Source: Aricia agestis (lineage: Eukaryota; Arthropoda; Insecta; Lepidoptera; Lycaenidae). From it: 64,000 bases of DNA. Below the pieces are notes generated by a model, which saw nothing but the letters and a program-made list of their open reading frames with translations, was not told the DNA's origin and made no database searches. A program made the translations under genes and the position numbers. Shown here piece after piece: positions 1 through 12,800 of this stretch. Each line of letters starts with the position of its first letter. Positions within the stretch are counted from its first letter, which is position 1. The stretch spans positions 4,050,001-4,114,000 of the forward strand of contig NC_056416.1 in the NCBI RefSeq assembly GCF_905147365.1, read 5' to 3'.

Positions 1-1202
1 ATTGAAAATAAATAGAAAAATTCACACTTACGATAATTTGCAGTTATCAACCGCGTGTGAGATACAGATGACAACATTTTGGCGCGACGGTGTGGTGTGG
101 TTGGGGTACGTGTGGTTCAACCCTAATAAGACTCATGAACACACGCAGAAGTTTGTTACTATTTTTCACGGAGACATTTGCGAGAATATTTTGTTTATGT
201 ATATGAGCCCCAAATGCTATAATCTCTCTTTGAAATATTTAGAAATCTTAGAATGTCCTATGGCTAAAGTAAATTCAAGAATCCAAATTTGTAACAAACG
301 ATTTCATAAGCTGCACAAGTAATTAAATTAAAAATTTATTGCCGAGGGATATCACCAACGTGGTGGTGTTAACTTATGCGTCAGTTAAAGTCGCAAATCG
401 CAATAGTGAACCAAGAATTTCATGACAGGGGAGTATCTAATACTAAAGTATGATTCACTTCCAGTTAGTCACAAAAGATTTCCTTAGGGAGAATCACAAT
501 AAGCCTCAGAGCGGTTCTATTTCGTATGATTTCGTTTGCCACGTGACGTAAACTCAGAGGACTTTTATGGGAACCATTAACAAAATGTTCCTACCAAATC
601 AGTTTTCTACAATCTACAGACATCCCAGACAATAACAAAAAATGTGTATAAACGAAGGTAGATTGCAAAAAGGGGGTAATTTAGGTGAAGAAAATAGAGA
701 ATTTTGTTTCAAAACCATTATTTAGAATTCGGAAAAAGCGAAATCGAAACTTAGAAAAAAACACTACTTTAAATGTCCTACGTCACCAATCTATCCAAAC
801 TACTGCAAAATTCGTCCAAACTAATTTAACATTTCAAAACCGGGGGGCATTAGAGATATCAAATTCGGGGGCTATTCCTGGTACCCTCATTAATTCGAAA
901 CTTTTAGGGCGACGTTTTCCCGACCCTTTTCGCAGACCGACCCTAGCGGTCAGCTAGATACTCGGGTGTTTTGTTAACGTTTTCGCCCTTTGGATAATCG
1001 TTATTCTAACAGTACAAGGTCACTGTTCCCTTAACACTAGGGATAGAGCCAAGGACGTTTTAATCTGAAAAGAGTAAGTGCCAAATTCACCAACGTCTGA
1101 TTTTTATTGCTGAGTTTCTACGGCTTTTTGACTGGGGTTTATCTTTACATCGGCGTTGCTGATTGGTTAATATTTTGACGTTACACAATCAAAAGTACTA
1201 GT
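1..1202. other. Gene-free stretch, unrecognised
   Basis: No gene is recognised here. An open frame at 2-322 and another at 685-957 have no family resemblance, no repeat structure and no splice context I trust. A short stretch near 340-390 (ATATCACCAACGTGGTGGTG) is locally palindromic, and a 'CACCAACG' motif recurs near 1090; the same motif lies inside MITE ends elsewhere in the window, so both may be decayed MITE remnants. Confidence 0.5.
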
Positions 1203-1267
1203 GAAAAGATAAACTACAATGGAAAAAAACCTTAGGCACTATGAGTTACTTGTATATTTATACAAAA

Positions 1268-1489
1268 CTAGATGGTGCCCGCAACTCCGTTGCGCCAAAA
1301 TTCGTTTATCGCGTGGGAACCGCACATTTTTCCGGGATAAAAGTATCCTATGTCCTTTCCCGGTACTCAAAGTATCACCATGCCAAATTTCAGCAAAATC
1401 GGTTCAGCGGTTTGAGCGTGAAGAGGTAACAGACAGACAGACAGACAGACACACTTTCGCATTTATAATATTTTACCCTATCTCGTTAT
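1268..1489 (+). repeat. Helitron-like lepidopteran interspersed repeat
   Basis: The stretch starts with CTAGATGGTGCCCGCAACTC and runs through the pattern 'cctatgtcctttcccgg ... ccaaatttcagcaaaatcgg' to a short CAGA microsatellite and 'tttcgcatttataatatt'. The same arrangement recurs at 4708-4914 (reverse), 7261-7430, 30577-30786, 32778-33083 and 33266-33957. The architecture resembles the non-autonomous Helitron-like repeats common in Lepidoptera; the class assignment rests on memory of such repeats, the recurrence is seen directly. Confidence 0.6.
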
Positions 1490-1499
1490 TACATTTATA

Positions 1500-3597
1500 A
1501 CTTGTATTTACTAATGAAAGAAAATTCTTGTATTAATTATTTTTAATAGTCCATTAAAATTACAGGCTTTGGTGAATTTAGGAATCTTTTTTGGAACAGA
1601 TAATATCTCGTCGTTTAAAAATGTCGTGGTCGAATGCAACATGTCCCGAAACGATTTTGATGTGATTTATAAGGCGCCATATTCTAGCCTTGAATTACTA
1701 ATGAAGAGTCTTAATAACTGGAGAAACCGTTTATCTGTGGTGTAAGAGCTTGGCCACACTGCACTGCGTTCGTTGCATCGTCGCGTCGCAACGCTGAACG
1801 CATAATAATTAATATGTCACAGGCCACAGCTGCGTTGTGACGACGCATGTCAAAACAATATGAAGTGTAGTGCATCATAAATAAGTAAATAATAAAACCT
1901 CGCATTACATCTCTTGCCCGTCATTCTGTAAAATACCGCGACCAACGACTCAACGCATCAATGCGGCATATATGATATAATCACAAAATATCCATGAAAC
2001 GCCAGAACGGTGCTGCTGCGGCGACGCACGTGGATACAATACATGACGGTCACAGCGCAATGCGTCCGTCAATCGTCCTTCACCTTCTGTCCGTTTCGAA
2101 AAATCCCGCGTCCGACGACACAACGCATCATTATGACAAATAACAAAATATTTATAAAAAAATTGGAGTGAAAACGCAATGCGACGAAGCAGCAAGCGTT
2201 CTAAATTACCTAAAAATAATATCGCCTCGGGCGGCCTCGTGGTGACTAATAAAATGATAATTCGATGGCCGCTATGACACTAGCGACCTAGACCATGGAT
2301 GTGCGCAAAATCGTATTCTGCATGTCATTGATCGTACTCGATGTTACATAAAGTGAGATTAGCCGAAATGCTGTTACTATCACGATAACTATATTTTATT
2401 CCTATTGAATGGCCGGTGGATTATTCGTGCACATGTCAAAATGGCTTACTTTTTGCCCCTATCTTCACGCATCATCAACAGAATTATTCCCAATACGAAT
2501 AGACTATCTATCATAATATCAACTGCGTCTAGCACAAAAATATTGCATAATTATATGCAAATACCACCAAATCAGCTAGAGCGCTACGAAATTAAATTCT
2601 CGATGAGTAAACATATAAAGTTCATTTACAAATGTCAATGCCTTCGGTTTTAAATTATGCTTATGTATTGACATAATTAGAATTCAGTACGTTTACCGCA
2701 CTGAAATTCCATAGCACACGCATCGATGTAATAAAATTAGACACCAACTTGAACTATATCTTTCTAAGTGTCTCGTTTTTATCTTTTTTAAATAAATAAT
2801 AACACTTGAAATATCTACAACATTAAACACCTCTGCATCTACGGTAAGTTTGCCATTGTAAGTATTTATAATATTGATCGGTAAACGTGCACGCTGATTG
2901 CGTCCACGAATACGCCATGCTGCGTACACGCCCGCACATTTTGCCGCACATACGCTCGCATGACAATTGACAACTCGTACCCGCACCACGCAAATTTAAT
3001 TACTTACGCTTATGTCATTTTTATCGTGTTGCGATATTATTTTGATAAATAGGTAGTATATATTTTTAAATCCACGAGACACCATGCGCTAATAGATACG
3101 ATAATGGGGATAAGGTCACGATAAGTCGTCGCACGCGCAACATAAACAACATGATATCATGGTTTTATCGTCCTCTACTTTTATACTTAAGTACGAACAA
3201 ATAGTTCAAGGTCATTGGATTTTGTAACGTGATTTATGATATGTTTATTTTTTATTTCTGCTATCTGATTGTGTGGTAATGAGTAAATGAACATAATATT
3301 ATTTTCATATAGACGTTTAAATATGGTGGCATTAATTTATACAATTTAGAAGTTCCTGCTAACTGTATCTACCGTTACATTTCGCTATGGGCATAATCTA
3401 TCGCTAATGCGGTTTATTATCTACAGATTCCATATCTTTGCAACTGTTTCATTTTATGTATCATTTTCCTCATGAAAGCAAGGTGTGGACAAACATGTCG
3501 GAACTCCACTTATCGCCTATTTTTGTCACTTATCAAATCTTATCGAATATTCTACTGTGGTCACGGTGTTTTCGTTCGGGAAAATATATAAAAATAC
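1500..3597. other. Gene-free stretch
   Basis: I see no convincing coding exon. Several CpG-rich patches at 1740-2200 repeat the motif 'acaacgcatca' / 'caacgcatcaatgcg' (near 1949 and 2120) and 'gcgacgacg', suggesting an old degenerate repeat. Open frames of 60-98 codons here look like chance. Confidence 0.45.
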
Positions 3598-3907
3598 TAG
3601 CTGTCCCGGCAAACATTTCTTTGCCATATAAAGTATTTCGCCCGTATTATTTTATTAAAGTGACTAAATAAGTACTTATGTCACCATGGCAACGTCCATC
3701 GCTATCCCGTCGCACAAACAATGGTCGCCGTCAGTCTCGAGTTGTAATAATTTACTATTATTTATTCAACAAATGCACTTAGCAATATAAAAAGTACTCA
3801 GTAGCCGATTCTCAGACCCACTGAATATGCATATAAAATTTGGTTAAAATCAATAAAGCCGTATCGGGGGAGTACGCGGCCTAACATTGTGACACGAGAA
3901 TTTTATA
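3598..3907 (+). repeat. Interspersed repeat (CTAGCTG...GACACGAGAATTTTATAT type)
   Basis: It begins ACTAGCTGTCCCGGCAAAC and ends 'cattgtgacacgagaattttatatatta'-like, with an internal 'gattctcagacc...actgaatatgca' block. The same begin, middle and end occur in a GGNBP2 intron at 41248-41453. Common lepidopteran interspersed repeat, probably Helitron-like. Confidence 0.6.
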
Positions 3908-4400
3908 TATTAGAGATATTTTCAACAAACCTATGAGGATAAAGTTTAGTTCTCACATAAAAATGTCAAGCCTAAACCAAAATAGTAGTATGAAACATAA
4001 GCAAAAATGCACAAAGATTATTATGTTTATGCAAGAAGAAAGCTGGACGACCTTTGGGTTAATATAGTGAGGTCAATACATAGATACAAGATAGGTGACT
4101 TTTATTCCATATAAAAAGGTTATTAACATAGTGCTAATCATCCTTACCGAACACTTACAGTCAATATTATTGTTTACAAATATCTATATCTGTTTATATT
4201 CGAAGTAATATTTTGCCCATTTGATTAAGGGCCACTTTTAATAAAATATTGAAGCGCCATCTAATGTCATATTTAATACAAGTTGACTTTTTGTTTCTTG
4301 CAAATAGATATTTTTTAACAAAACGAAAGGTTAATATGTAAAACAAACACTTTACATTGAAGCAATGTTTTAAAATTTGCATAAAGAAATAATATTATTT

Positions 4401-4570
4401 TTAAACTTTTTAATCGGGACTTAACGCCACTTATTTAAGTTGTAATGCTACTACGAGTACATACTTTTTCTCGACGTTTCGGCCGTGGCCGTAGCCGTCG
4501 AGAAAAAGTATGTACTCGTAGTAGCATTACTACTTAAAAAGTCGCGTTAAGTCCCGATTAAAAAGTTTAA
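4401..4570. repeat. Foldback MITE, near-perfect palindrome
   Basis: The left arm (TTAAACTTTTTAATCGGGAC...) and the right arm (...GTCCCGATTAAAAAGTTTAA) are near-perfect reverse complements over roughly 75 bases each, separated by a small GC-rich loop around 4470-4492. Both ends are TTAA. One arm carries a few extra bases (near 4427-4440). The structure is a classic foldback MITE; no transposase is present. Confidence 0.85.
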
Positions 4571-4707
4571 TTATAATGCAAGAAACGCGAAAGTTTAAAA
4601 TTTTATCTAAAATTATTTTGATATGGAGTGCTAAAGGTAATCCATATTAAGCATTGGGGGTTGAACAAACAAGCATATAAAATACAACTAGTCAATGCGA
4701 TCTTCTA

Positions 4708-4914
4708 ATAATCTATACTAATATTATAAATGCGAATGTGTTCTGTCTGTCACTTTTTCACGTCCAAAGCTCTAAGCCGATTTTGCTTTCTGGTATGGAG
4801 ATACTTTTGAGTCCCGGAAAAGAGCATAGGATACTTTTTATCCCAGAAAAATGAACAGTTTCCTATACTTAAACGACTTTTGGCGCAACGGAGTTGTGGG
4901 CGTCATCTAGTTTC
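4708..4914 (-). repeat. Helitron-like interspersed repeat, reverse copy
   Basis: Read on the minus strand this matches the copy at 1268-1489: it starts CTAGATGACGCCCACAACTC and ends at '...cgcatttataatattag'. Divergence from the 1268 copy is moderate. Confidence 0.6.
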
Positions 4915-6100
4915 GAATAATTTATTTATTTCTAAATTATAGAAGGGATACTCAAGAGGCATATTATACTAGTTTACAGACACGATGGGGTCTGAAATAG
5001 ATTTAGGCTGCCTAGCCAGTCAAACTACTTTGAAACCTAATCTTTCTGCAAATAAATTAAATGCTGTAATTAATTCATTAATATGTTTAAGACATGTAAA
5101 ATTTTGTGTGTTTAAGATTATTATTGCCCTTGAAGCTAAATATTCTTCTATAGTTCCTCTATAAAATAATACTAAACAGTATATAATATTATGTTGTGGT
5201 TGATTTGTTTATAAGCTTTATGGGGGTGGCATTGTCGGTCACCGACATAAATTAATTGATAAAAAAAAAAGATTTTTTTTAAATTATTGGTGTTAGTTAG
5301 AAAATATTTAGTTAGACATATCCCCCTTGGGGGTAAATTTTTTAAGATCAATCCTAAACAACACATGAACAAAATTCACTCCTCCAGAAAAAAAAAACTT
5401 CCTAGTTATTAGAAAAATGACCGCGGGTTTATAGGCGATATTGTTACAATTTAGCGGTCGGCGGAACACACTATTGTGTCTGGCCGCACGCACGAGTTTT
5501 TAAAACATTTCTATTATTCATCATGGAAAGTAACAGCGGCCCCACATTTTTAACATAACAGTTTTTTACCTACTACGATACATTATAATGGAACGTATTG
5601 TTTTTTTTTGGTAAATTGATGAGTCTTCGTGTCAACTATGCAAATTGAGATTATGTAAATAAGTTAAGCCTCAAGAAAAAAGACGAACTTGTCATTACAA
5701 ATAACGGATTATAAGGTCAAAAACGACTAGTACAAAGGCGGACCGATTATTAAAAAGAAGAAGAGGGTTTTTGCTGGGAATACGAAAGAGTGACGTTGTG
5801 TTTTTGTATTATTTTCCTAAAATTGTGTTATTTCGGTTTTTAATGTGTAATGTCGGTAGAATATTAACCATTAAATATTCGATGTCGTGCACAAGTGTGG
5901 GCAACTTCAAGAAACGTGCCATTTTTTGTTCCCTCCAAAACTCCATCGAAAGTTTTAGTAAAGGGTCTACCACTTTACTAAAACAACTGACTTGACTTGT
6001 TGACTTTCCTGACTACTTTTTTAGACTTCTACTAGACTTTCGACTTGACGATCGTCTGGAAAAACGACTTTTGTAAACTTTTCACGAATTTTTTTTTCCC
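4915..6100. other. Gene-free stretch
   Basis: No exon recognised. The interval 5990-6060 is unusual in repeating GACTT-like units on the plus strand. Purine tracts (AAAAGAAGAAG) recur at 5750 and again at 6155, 6790 and 8375. The terminal exon of the upstream BTB-BEN gene could lie here but I could not find it. Confidence 0.4.
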
Positions 6101-6102
6101 GC

Positions 6103-6155
6103 CATATTTTACTTGACACTGGCCATGGTTAAAAAGCCGAGCGCCATATTATGAA
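6103..6155. repeat. Solo MITE end (CTTGACACTGGCCATGG type)
   Basis: The sequence 'acttgacactggccatggtt ... agccgagcgccatattatg' matches the arms of the foldback element at 59763-60098 and a piece inside the OXSM upstream intron (45326-45375). Here only one arm is visible, so it is a remnant. Confidence 0.55.
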
Positions 6156-6813
6156 AAAAAAGAAGAAGGAGAAGGTCAAAAACGTTTAAAATGCAGCTCA
6201 CAAAGGACACAGCTACTATGGTAATCCCAGCTAACCTTGGACTATGGATATTTAGTAATAAACACTAAAACACTACTTCTCGAATAGGATTTAATACATA
6301 AAACGACTTTTATGTAAATATGATTGCAGATAAATGTCATTCTGAAATATTAAAACACTATGAGACTATAATTAGCATATTATGGAATGTATAATGTGAT
6401 TAATCAAATATAGATGCTGCAAATTGGATCATTAAGAAACTATTGATGGACTCTACGAACTAGTTTTAGACTTAAAAGTATTTTTGTGAAAGAGAGGGAC
6501 ATAGCTTTCTTTTCTCGCTGTTTCTTTAAATGTGTCACTACAGCATGCTCTATAATTTTGAGGGTGATAACATGACGCAGTCAGTTGCTAGATATCTTTT
6601 CTTGAAGATACATGTTACATAGAGGCTGCCGCCTGACTTGTATTTTATCGGAGTCCCCTACGTCACAGATACGACTCGATATTATGCTAATAATATTCCA
6701 AAAGCAATGGCAAATTACATATTTGTGATCATAGTAAAAATAGTACATGAATTGTCATTGGCAAAATACTCAGCTAATCGTTCTCAAAAAAGAAGAAGGA
6801 GAAGACTGTTTAC

Positions 6814-9800
6814 CTGGCCGTCCTCATCCGTAGCGCGGCGCAGTTCTCCTTGCACTTGTACGCGAGCACCTGCTTGATGCGCGACACTTCCACGTCGGGG
6901 AAATGTCTGCTTACGTACGATATCAGCGCGTGGACTCTGCGAGAGGGAATCAATAACTATATTCACCACAAGCAGATCACAAAATTTTGCTTTTAATTCG
7001 TCAACATTTCACTTAGAGATAAGAAAGTAAAGCAGCTACTAGATAATGTTAAGTCTGGTTTAAGCGCTTTTAAACGTCGCAAGCAACTAAGTTAAAAAGC
7101 TAGAAATGCCATTATAGACAGGCACATACACTTATAATGTCATAGAAAATTCTCTCTCCTTTGTCACACTGCGGAGGAGTGTAGAGATGAGACACCCTAA
7201 CCCTCTCGTGTATGCAGCCTGTTGAAAGTGGAGACGCAAGTGTTAAACAACTTTTATCCAGTTACTATAGTGTTCTACCCCGGCTCCGCCCGTGGTACAT
7301 ACATAGCCTATAGCACTCAGGGCATCTTAGCTATACATTGGTGAAAGAATTTTTTGAAATCGGTCCAGTGGTCCCTTCCGCGTTCAAACAAACTCTTCAG
7401 CTTTATAATATTAACTATAGATATAGATGTCTAGTTACCTGCGTCTATCGAGCGGCGGTTTTGTCGGTCTGGACTCCTGCCCGGCCCGGGACCACCGCTG
7501 GCCGGTGACGGAGCAGGTGGCGAGCTCTATCGGCGTGAACAGCGCGGCCGCCAGCCCCCGAGTCACCTTGCGGTAGTCGCCCCATTTCACACCACGCAGC
7601 AGCTCCTCGCGTATCTCCACTCCTTCGCCTAGTTTTATCTGTGCAAGGAAATATGAAGTTTGATATCCAATGTTTGGGGTAGGAAGGGTGTGGTATGATG
7701 GAAAGTTTTACCAGCACTAGACATAAAACAAGATCTGTTCATAGATACTAGTAATCTTCTGCTTACACCTTGTTCATAAAATATTATATAAAATAGATTA
7801 ATATCTGACAATATGTTACATGAGTGATAGTTAAAAGAATTGCCGCACTTCAAAAAACCGTATTTATGTGGTTCTCAGCTACAACATTTCTATTTTAGCA
7901 ACCACTCCTGCAGAATTGGAGGACAAATTCCTTTTTTCGCTTTTCACTTAAGTAACATTAGTACTTATCGGAATACAATATAAATAAATGAATATGTAAG
8001 TTAATTGAATTTTTAAATTGAAATTCTTTGCTGAACATAATATGCAAGGCCTTAAAAATTTTGCTTTAGATAGAAAATACCAAAAGTTGCCAAGACTTTA
8101 AAACGCCATAACTGAAATTTTGCAATTGCTAAATATACACATTGCTTGATGAAATTGGGTTAATTTGTTTAACTTTTACACCAGACACATGCACGCAAAT
8201 TTTAATGTTAAAGTATTCTGTCTTGCTGAGATGCTATGTTATGTAATGAGAGCTTTATAGCAAAATATTATGCTACATATTTACTTAATTCTAGTTGTGC
8301 AAATACAACTATCATTGATTATATTTTCAGTTTCCCAAAATATTTTGTTCGTGGCAAATTCTTAAGGAGTCAAGAAAAAAGAAGGAGAAGAAATAATTTG
8401 GTAATGGGTTAGACACATTACTATGGAGGGTAGATGGAGGAGAACTATCTTATATGGGGGATATTTGAAAAAGTGTCCAGCTGTACGTAGTAAATACTAA
8501 ATAACAAAAGAGTGGCGCTAGCTGCAGCAAAGGGTATGGAATGAATGAAGCCGTTGGTGACAAAATATAAATTGAAGTTAGCCGAATAGCCGAGTCACAG
8601 AATTACTGGGTTAATAATACCAATATATTTTGAAAAATATAACCTAAAATAGCTGAAATAAAAGCTGCTAAATGATTTAAAAACCCTGATGCTACTGTAG
8701 CGCCACCCTAATCTAATCACCATTTCAGCGGACACTTTTTACATACTTACAGAGATAGTTCTCCTCCATCTATACTCCATAGTCCATACTCATTACGAAA
8801 TCGCGACTTTGGCAAGTCCGACCGACATAAAAAACACTGTGCAATATTGAAATTTTTTGTGGTGTTAATTAAAATGACTTAATTAGGACATGTACCTACA
8901 TCCTCTGTCGAAACAACGGAAACGGTTACAGCACGCCAGTAAATATATTTTTTATGATTGTTTTTATAAATACTTTCTTAAATCGCTGCATTTCGAAACT
9001 CTTAGCGACAACTTCGATAAGTTAATCTTAATATGTAAATTGTACCGAGATGCCATTAATTTTACAGAATATTTTTTCAACATTCTTAAATCATTAAGAT
9101 AATTTTTTGCAACACAAGGTGAAGACAGCTTATCATAAATTCCAGTATTCGACTTATTTACAATCTCGTCTCTAGGAGAATTGCAAATTGTTTTTACCTT
9201 TCGTTAAAACTAGAAAAATTTACAAACTTCAAAAAGAGGAGTTCTTACTTCTTAAGTGTAACGTGTAATGTAAGATTACGTCAACAGTGTGGACGGCTCA
9301 CGAACTCAAAGCGAATTGTCCAAACGAGCGTTTGTGCTCGCGCGAAAATCGACAGCCCCGAGCGTTACATGTAATGCTCGTAGTGGCGTCCACACGTAGA
9401 ATTCGTGTTACATTACACGGTGAATTACATTACACGTTGCACTCGTCTGGACCCGGCTTTAGATAAGAGATGCCAGTGCCACCCGAAACTTTGTTAGGCC
9501 TTTTTAGGGTTTCCGTAGTCAACAAGGATTTGTTCAGTTTTGCTCAGAGACTATAGGACCTACAAAGCTGTAATTTAGCATGAATACACATATTAATGAT
9601 GCCGACAAAATGGTACATAAAATCTTAATTTTTTTTATGGTACCTCCCCTACACATCAAGCGGGGATGAATTTTTTTTTCGCGCCCACCCCATCGCGTGG
9701 GATGTCGTTGTATAGATTTTTTTTAAATAAATATAATGGGTATTCATAGATCATTTTCTGATTTAGGGATCCATTTGTGAAATATTAAGTTTTAAAGTGG

Positions 9801-12800
9801 AAAAAAATCGTTAAAGTCCAGTGTCCCCACTCCCCCCATTCTACCAGCTAAACGGTTGTTTCTGGAAATGTGAAAAAATTCACGGGAGTAGGAAATATGC
9901 TGAATTTATAAAATAAAACTATCACGGCTAAGAAGACTTCATAAGTTATTGAGTAATCAACTGAAAAAAGTGTATTTGGCGCAGTATAAAGGAACTTTTC
10001 GTTCAAACTTTGAAAGTAATTGAGATTATGGTGTTAGTAGAGTACAACACGTTATAAATGTACATTCATTGACCATAGAAAAATTTTCAAAAGCTAGCGG
10101 AATGTACTACGGAACCCTATATTGCGCGTGGCCAGACACGCACTTGGCCGGTGTTTTTAAACATAAATCTCTTAAAGTGTATAGAGATACTTTAACAAGT
10201 TTTATCAAAAAAAAATATAATAAACAGACGAACATAAATTATAACCTCCACCTTTTTGGAAGTCGGTTAAAAATCGGTAAAGCAGTTCAAACTTCAAGCG
10301 TGAAAGATAACAGATACAAACAGACATACACGCTTTCGCATTGCTAATATTAGTATGGATAATGATTTCAGACTGAGCTGAGATCATCTGTGGCATCGCA
10401 TTATAGAGCGACAATATGGCGTCCATATTGTCGATGTAAATTAGGAGATAGTTCAACAGTAGAAAGTGCTCCCACACCATTCAACGCGTTAGGTACTGCA
10501 GTTTCATAGCTATTATAAATCACAAACAACAAACTGAGCGTCGCAGTTATGTTTAAAATTGCTAGCAGTGGCGGGATAGTTACATAGACCCTAGACCGGT
10601 ACAGATTTGGATGACGTTCTTTAAAATATTGGAGATACGTGAACTCAATAGGAATTGAGGTAAAGAAATCCCACGCCACTGTACCATAATTTAAAGATTC
10701 CTAGTTACTATACAAACTCTATCTTGGAAAAAGACGAACTCTACTTTAATCAACCCCCTTCTTACATTACCATCAAGAAAGAAACAGAGACCGTGGCCAA
10801 GGTCCCTTTCGTTAAAAACGATGACGAAATTCGTTATCAAAATGTATGGGATTTGACATTAGTCTTCGCAAGCGAAATGTCATTTAGCGATGACTTATGT
10901 CAAACCGCATACATTTTGATAACGAATTTCGTCAGCGTTTTTAACGAAAAACTCTTTGTCTAAGGAGTAAGGGGGCAGTACATACAGTAGGTACCCACGA
11001 GTACCACGTCCATTTCATCTCTATCTTATTTACGCTTTCTTTCCTGAAGTCAACATATAATTGCAAAAGGCGTAATGGCGCCAAAAATCGCGATCGTTGG
11101 TACTGTTTTCGTGGTGAACCCCCAACAAATGATGTCCCCAATAAAGATTGTCTCTGACATAATGTCAGAGATAATCTTTATTGGGGACTATAATTATTAT
11201 GTCAGTGACATAATAATATTATAGTCGAGCATAGAGAGTACTCCTTGTTCCACCAAAGAGACTGAACAACCGAACTTTCATGTCTCCCGAGCGATTTTAA
11301 AGTTAGGCGCTACCTATACCAATGTCGATAATGGATTTTGCCCAAGTCAAATATGTCTAATGACGTCACAGTGCGGTACCCACAATAATTGTTTTCGGTC
11401 GCGATAACCTCGTTATCGCTATGGGATAAGTTTGGTGACTTTCTCGCTTACGGTAAATAGGAAAATTACGTACCAATATTGCGATTCCATATGTTGTGTA
11501 TAAGAAAAAATTGGGTGGTCTTCTGTAAACTCGTAGATAGATCTCCGTGTATCATGGCATACCAAAAGTATGGTCAAGTTAAAGGCATTACTTGGGGTGT
11601 TCAAATCCTTCCCGTGTATGTGCTATCTGAAGATGTGGTCTGAATATCTTCAGACCACATCTTCGTAGATGTCTGTCTGGACCTACGCATAATCATACGT
11701 TTTGGGATACCGAATATAGATTCTAATTTGTAGTATTACAACATAGATTAAAAATATCCGCAAGACTCCCTATAAAATTGCAGTTTACTATCAACACTAT
11801 TAGAGGACAAAGAACAAGTTAATAAATCGTAGTGCCACGAATAATCAACAAAATATTTTACTGAAATGTGTATTTAAATCAAGTAGGTATTTCACCCACT
11901 ACATATTATTTAGTGCATGTTTCGGTGCAATGACCTGGTTTCACACTTAGCTCTACATGTTTTGGATCAAAGCATCACATGTAAGTAAATACGATTACGA
12001 AACGTATGCATTTGACCTTGAGACATCTTATTCTATGATAATGTATTATGATGAAGGTGATTTATTAATCGAAATAAATATTCACATGAACCAAATTTTT
12101 TCCTTTAAAGTTTAAGCGATGGAATGACAAGAATTTTATTCATTGGTTTTGTATATTTAACACCTCCATGGTGGGTATCGCAGACACAATAGATTTTCAA
12201 TTATTGTTATGCGGCAGTACAGCCGGCTGCCGCTTGGGGATTGATGGGTTAATTAAGGTCTTTTTGAGACTTAGGCCCAATTTCACCAACGACTGTTAAA
12301 GTTAATGCTCGAATTAGTATCACGTTACCTCTTTCGTTTTCCATACGAATGAAAGAGAAGACATGACATTTTAACAAGCTGCTAACACCAACATGAACAG
12401 CATAATTTCTGCCAGCCGAAATTCTGCGACTCATAACTCACAAATTACGCTCGTTTGGCTTCACCCTAACAGACGTTGGTAAAATAGGGCCTTAACCCTC
12501 AAACATGCACTAGGGCCTGTTTGTGAAATGTCGTTATTAGTTGTGCCTGCAGTTATATTATCTACACTTGATATACAATACGAGGGCTGCTATTTATGTA
12601 TCCGGAATTAAAAAAAGAAACAAACATATATCATTTAATATGGTTTTATTGCTTTTCAAAATATTCGCCGCGATGATCGACACACTTTTGCATACGCTGG
12701 AACCAATTTTCATAGCACTTTTTCCATTCTGATTGAGGTATCTCCAAAACGTGCATTTTAAACGCATCAACAGCCTCTTCGCGGCTCGAAAAACGTTGAC

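Noticed and set aside
2..322. 106-codon frame at the left edge
   Set aside because: No recognisable motif, and nothing in the surrounding sequence supports an exon; could be chance in AT-rich DNA.
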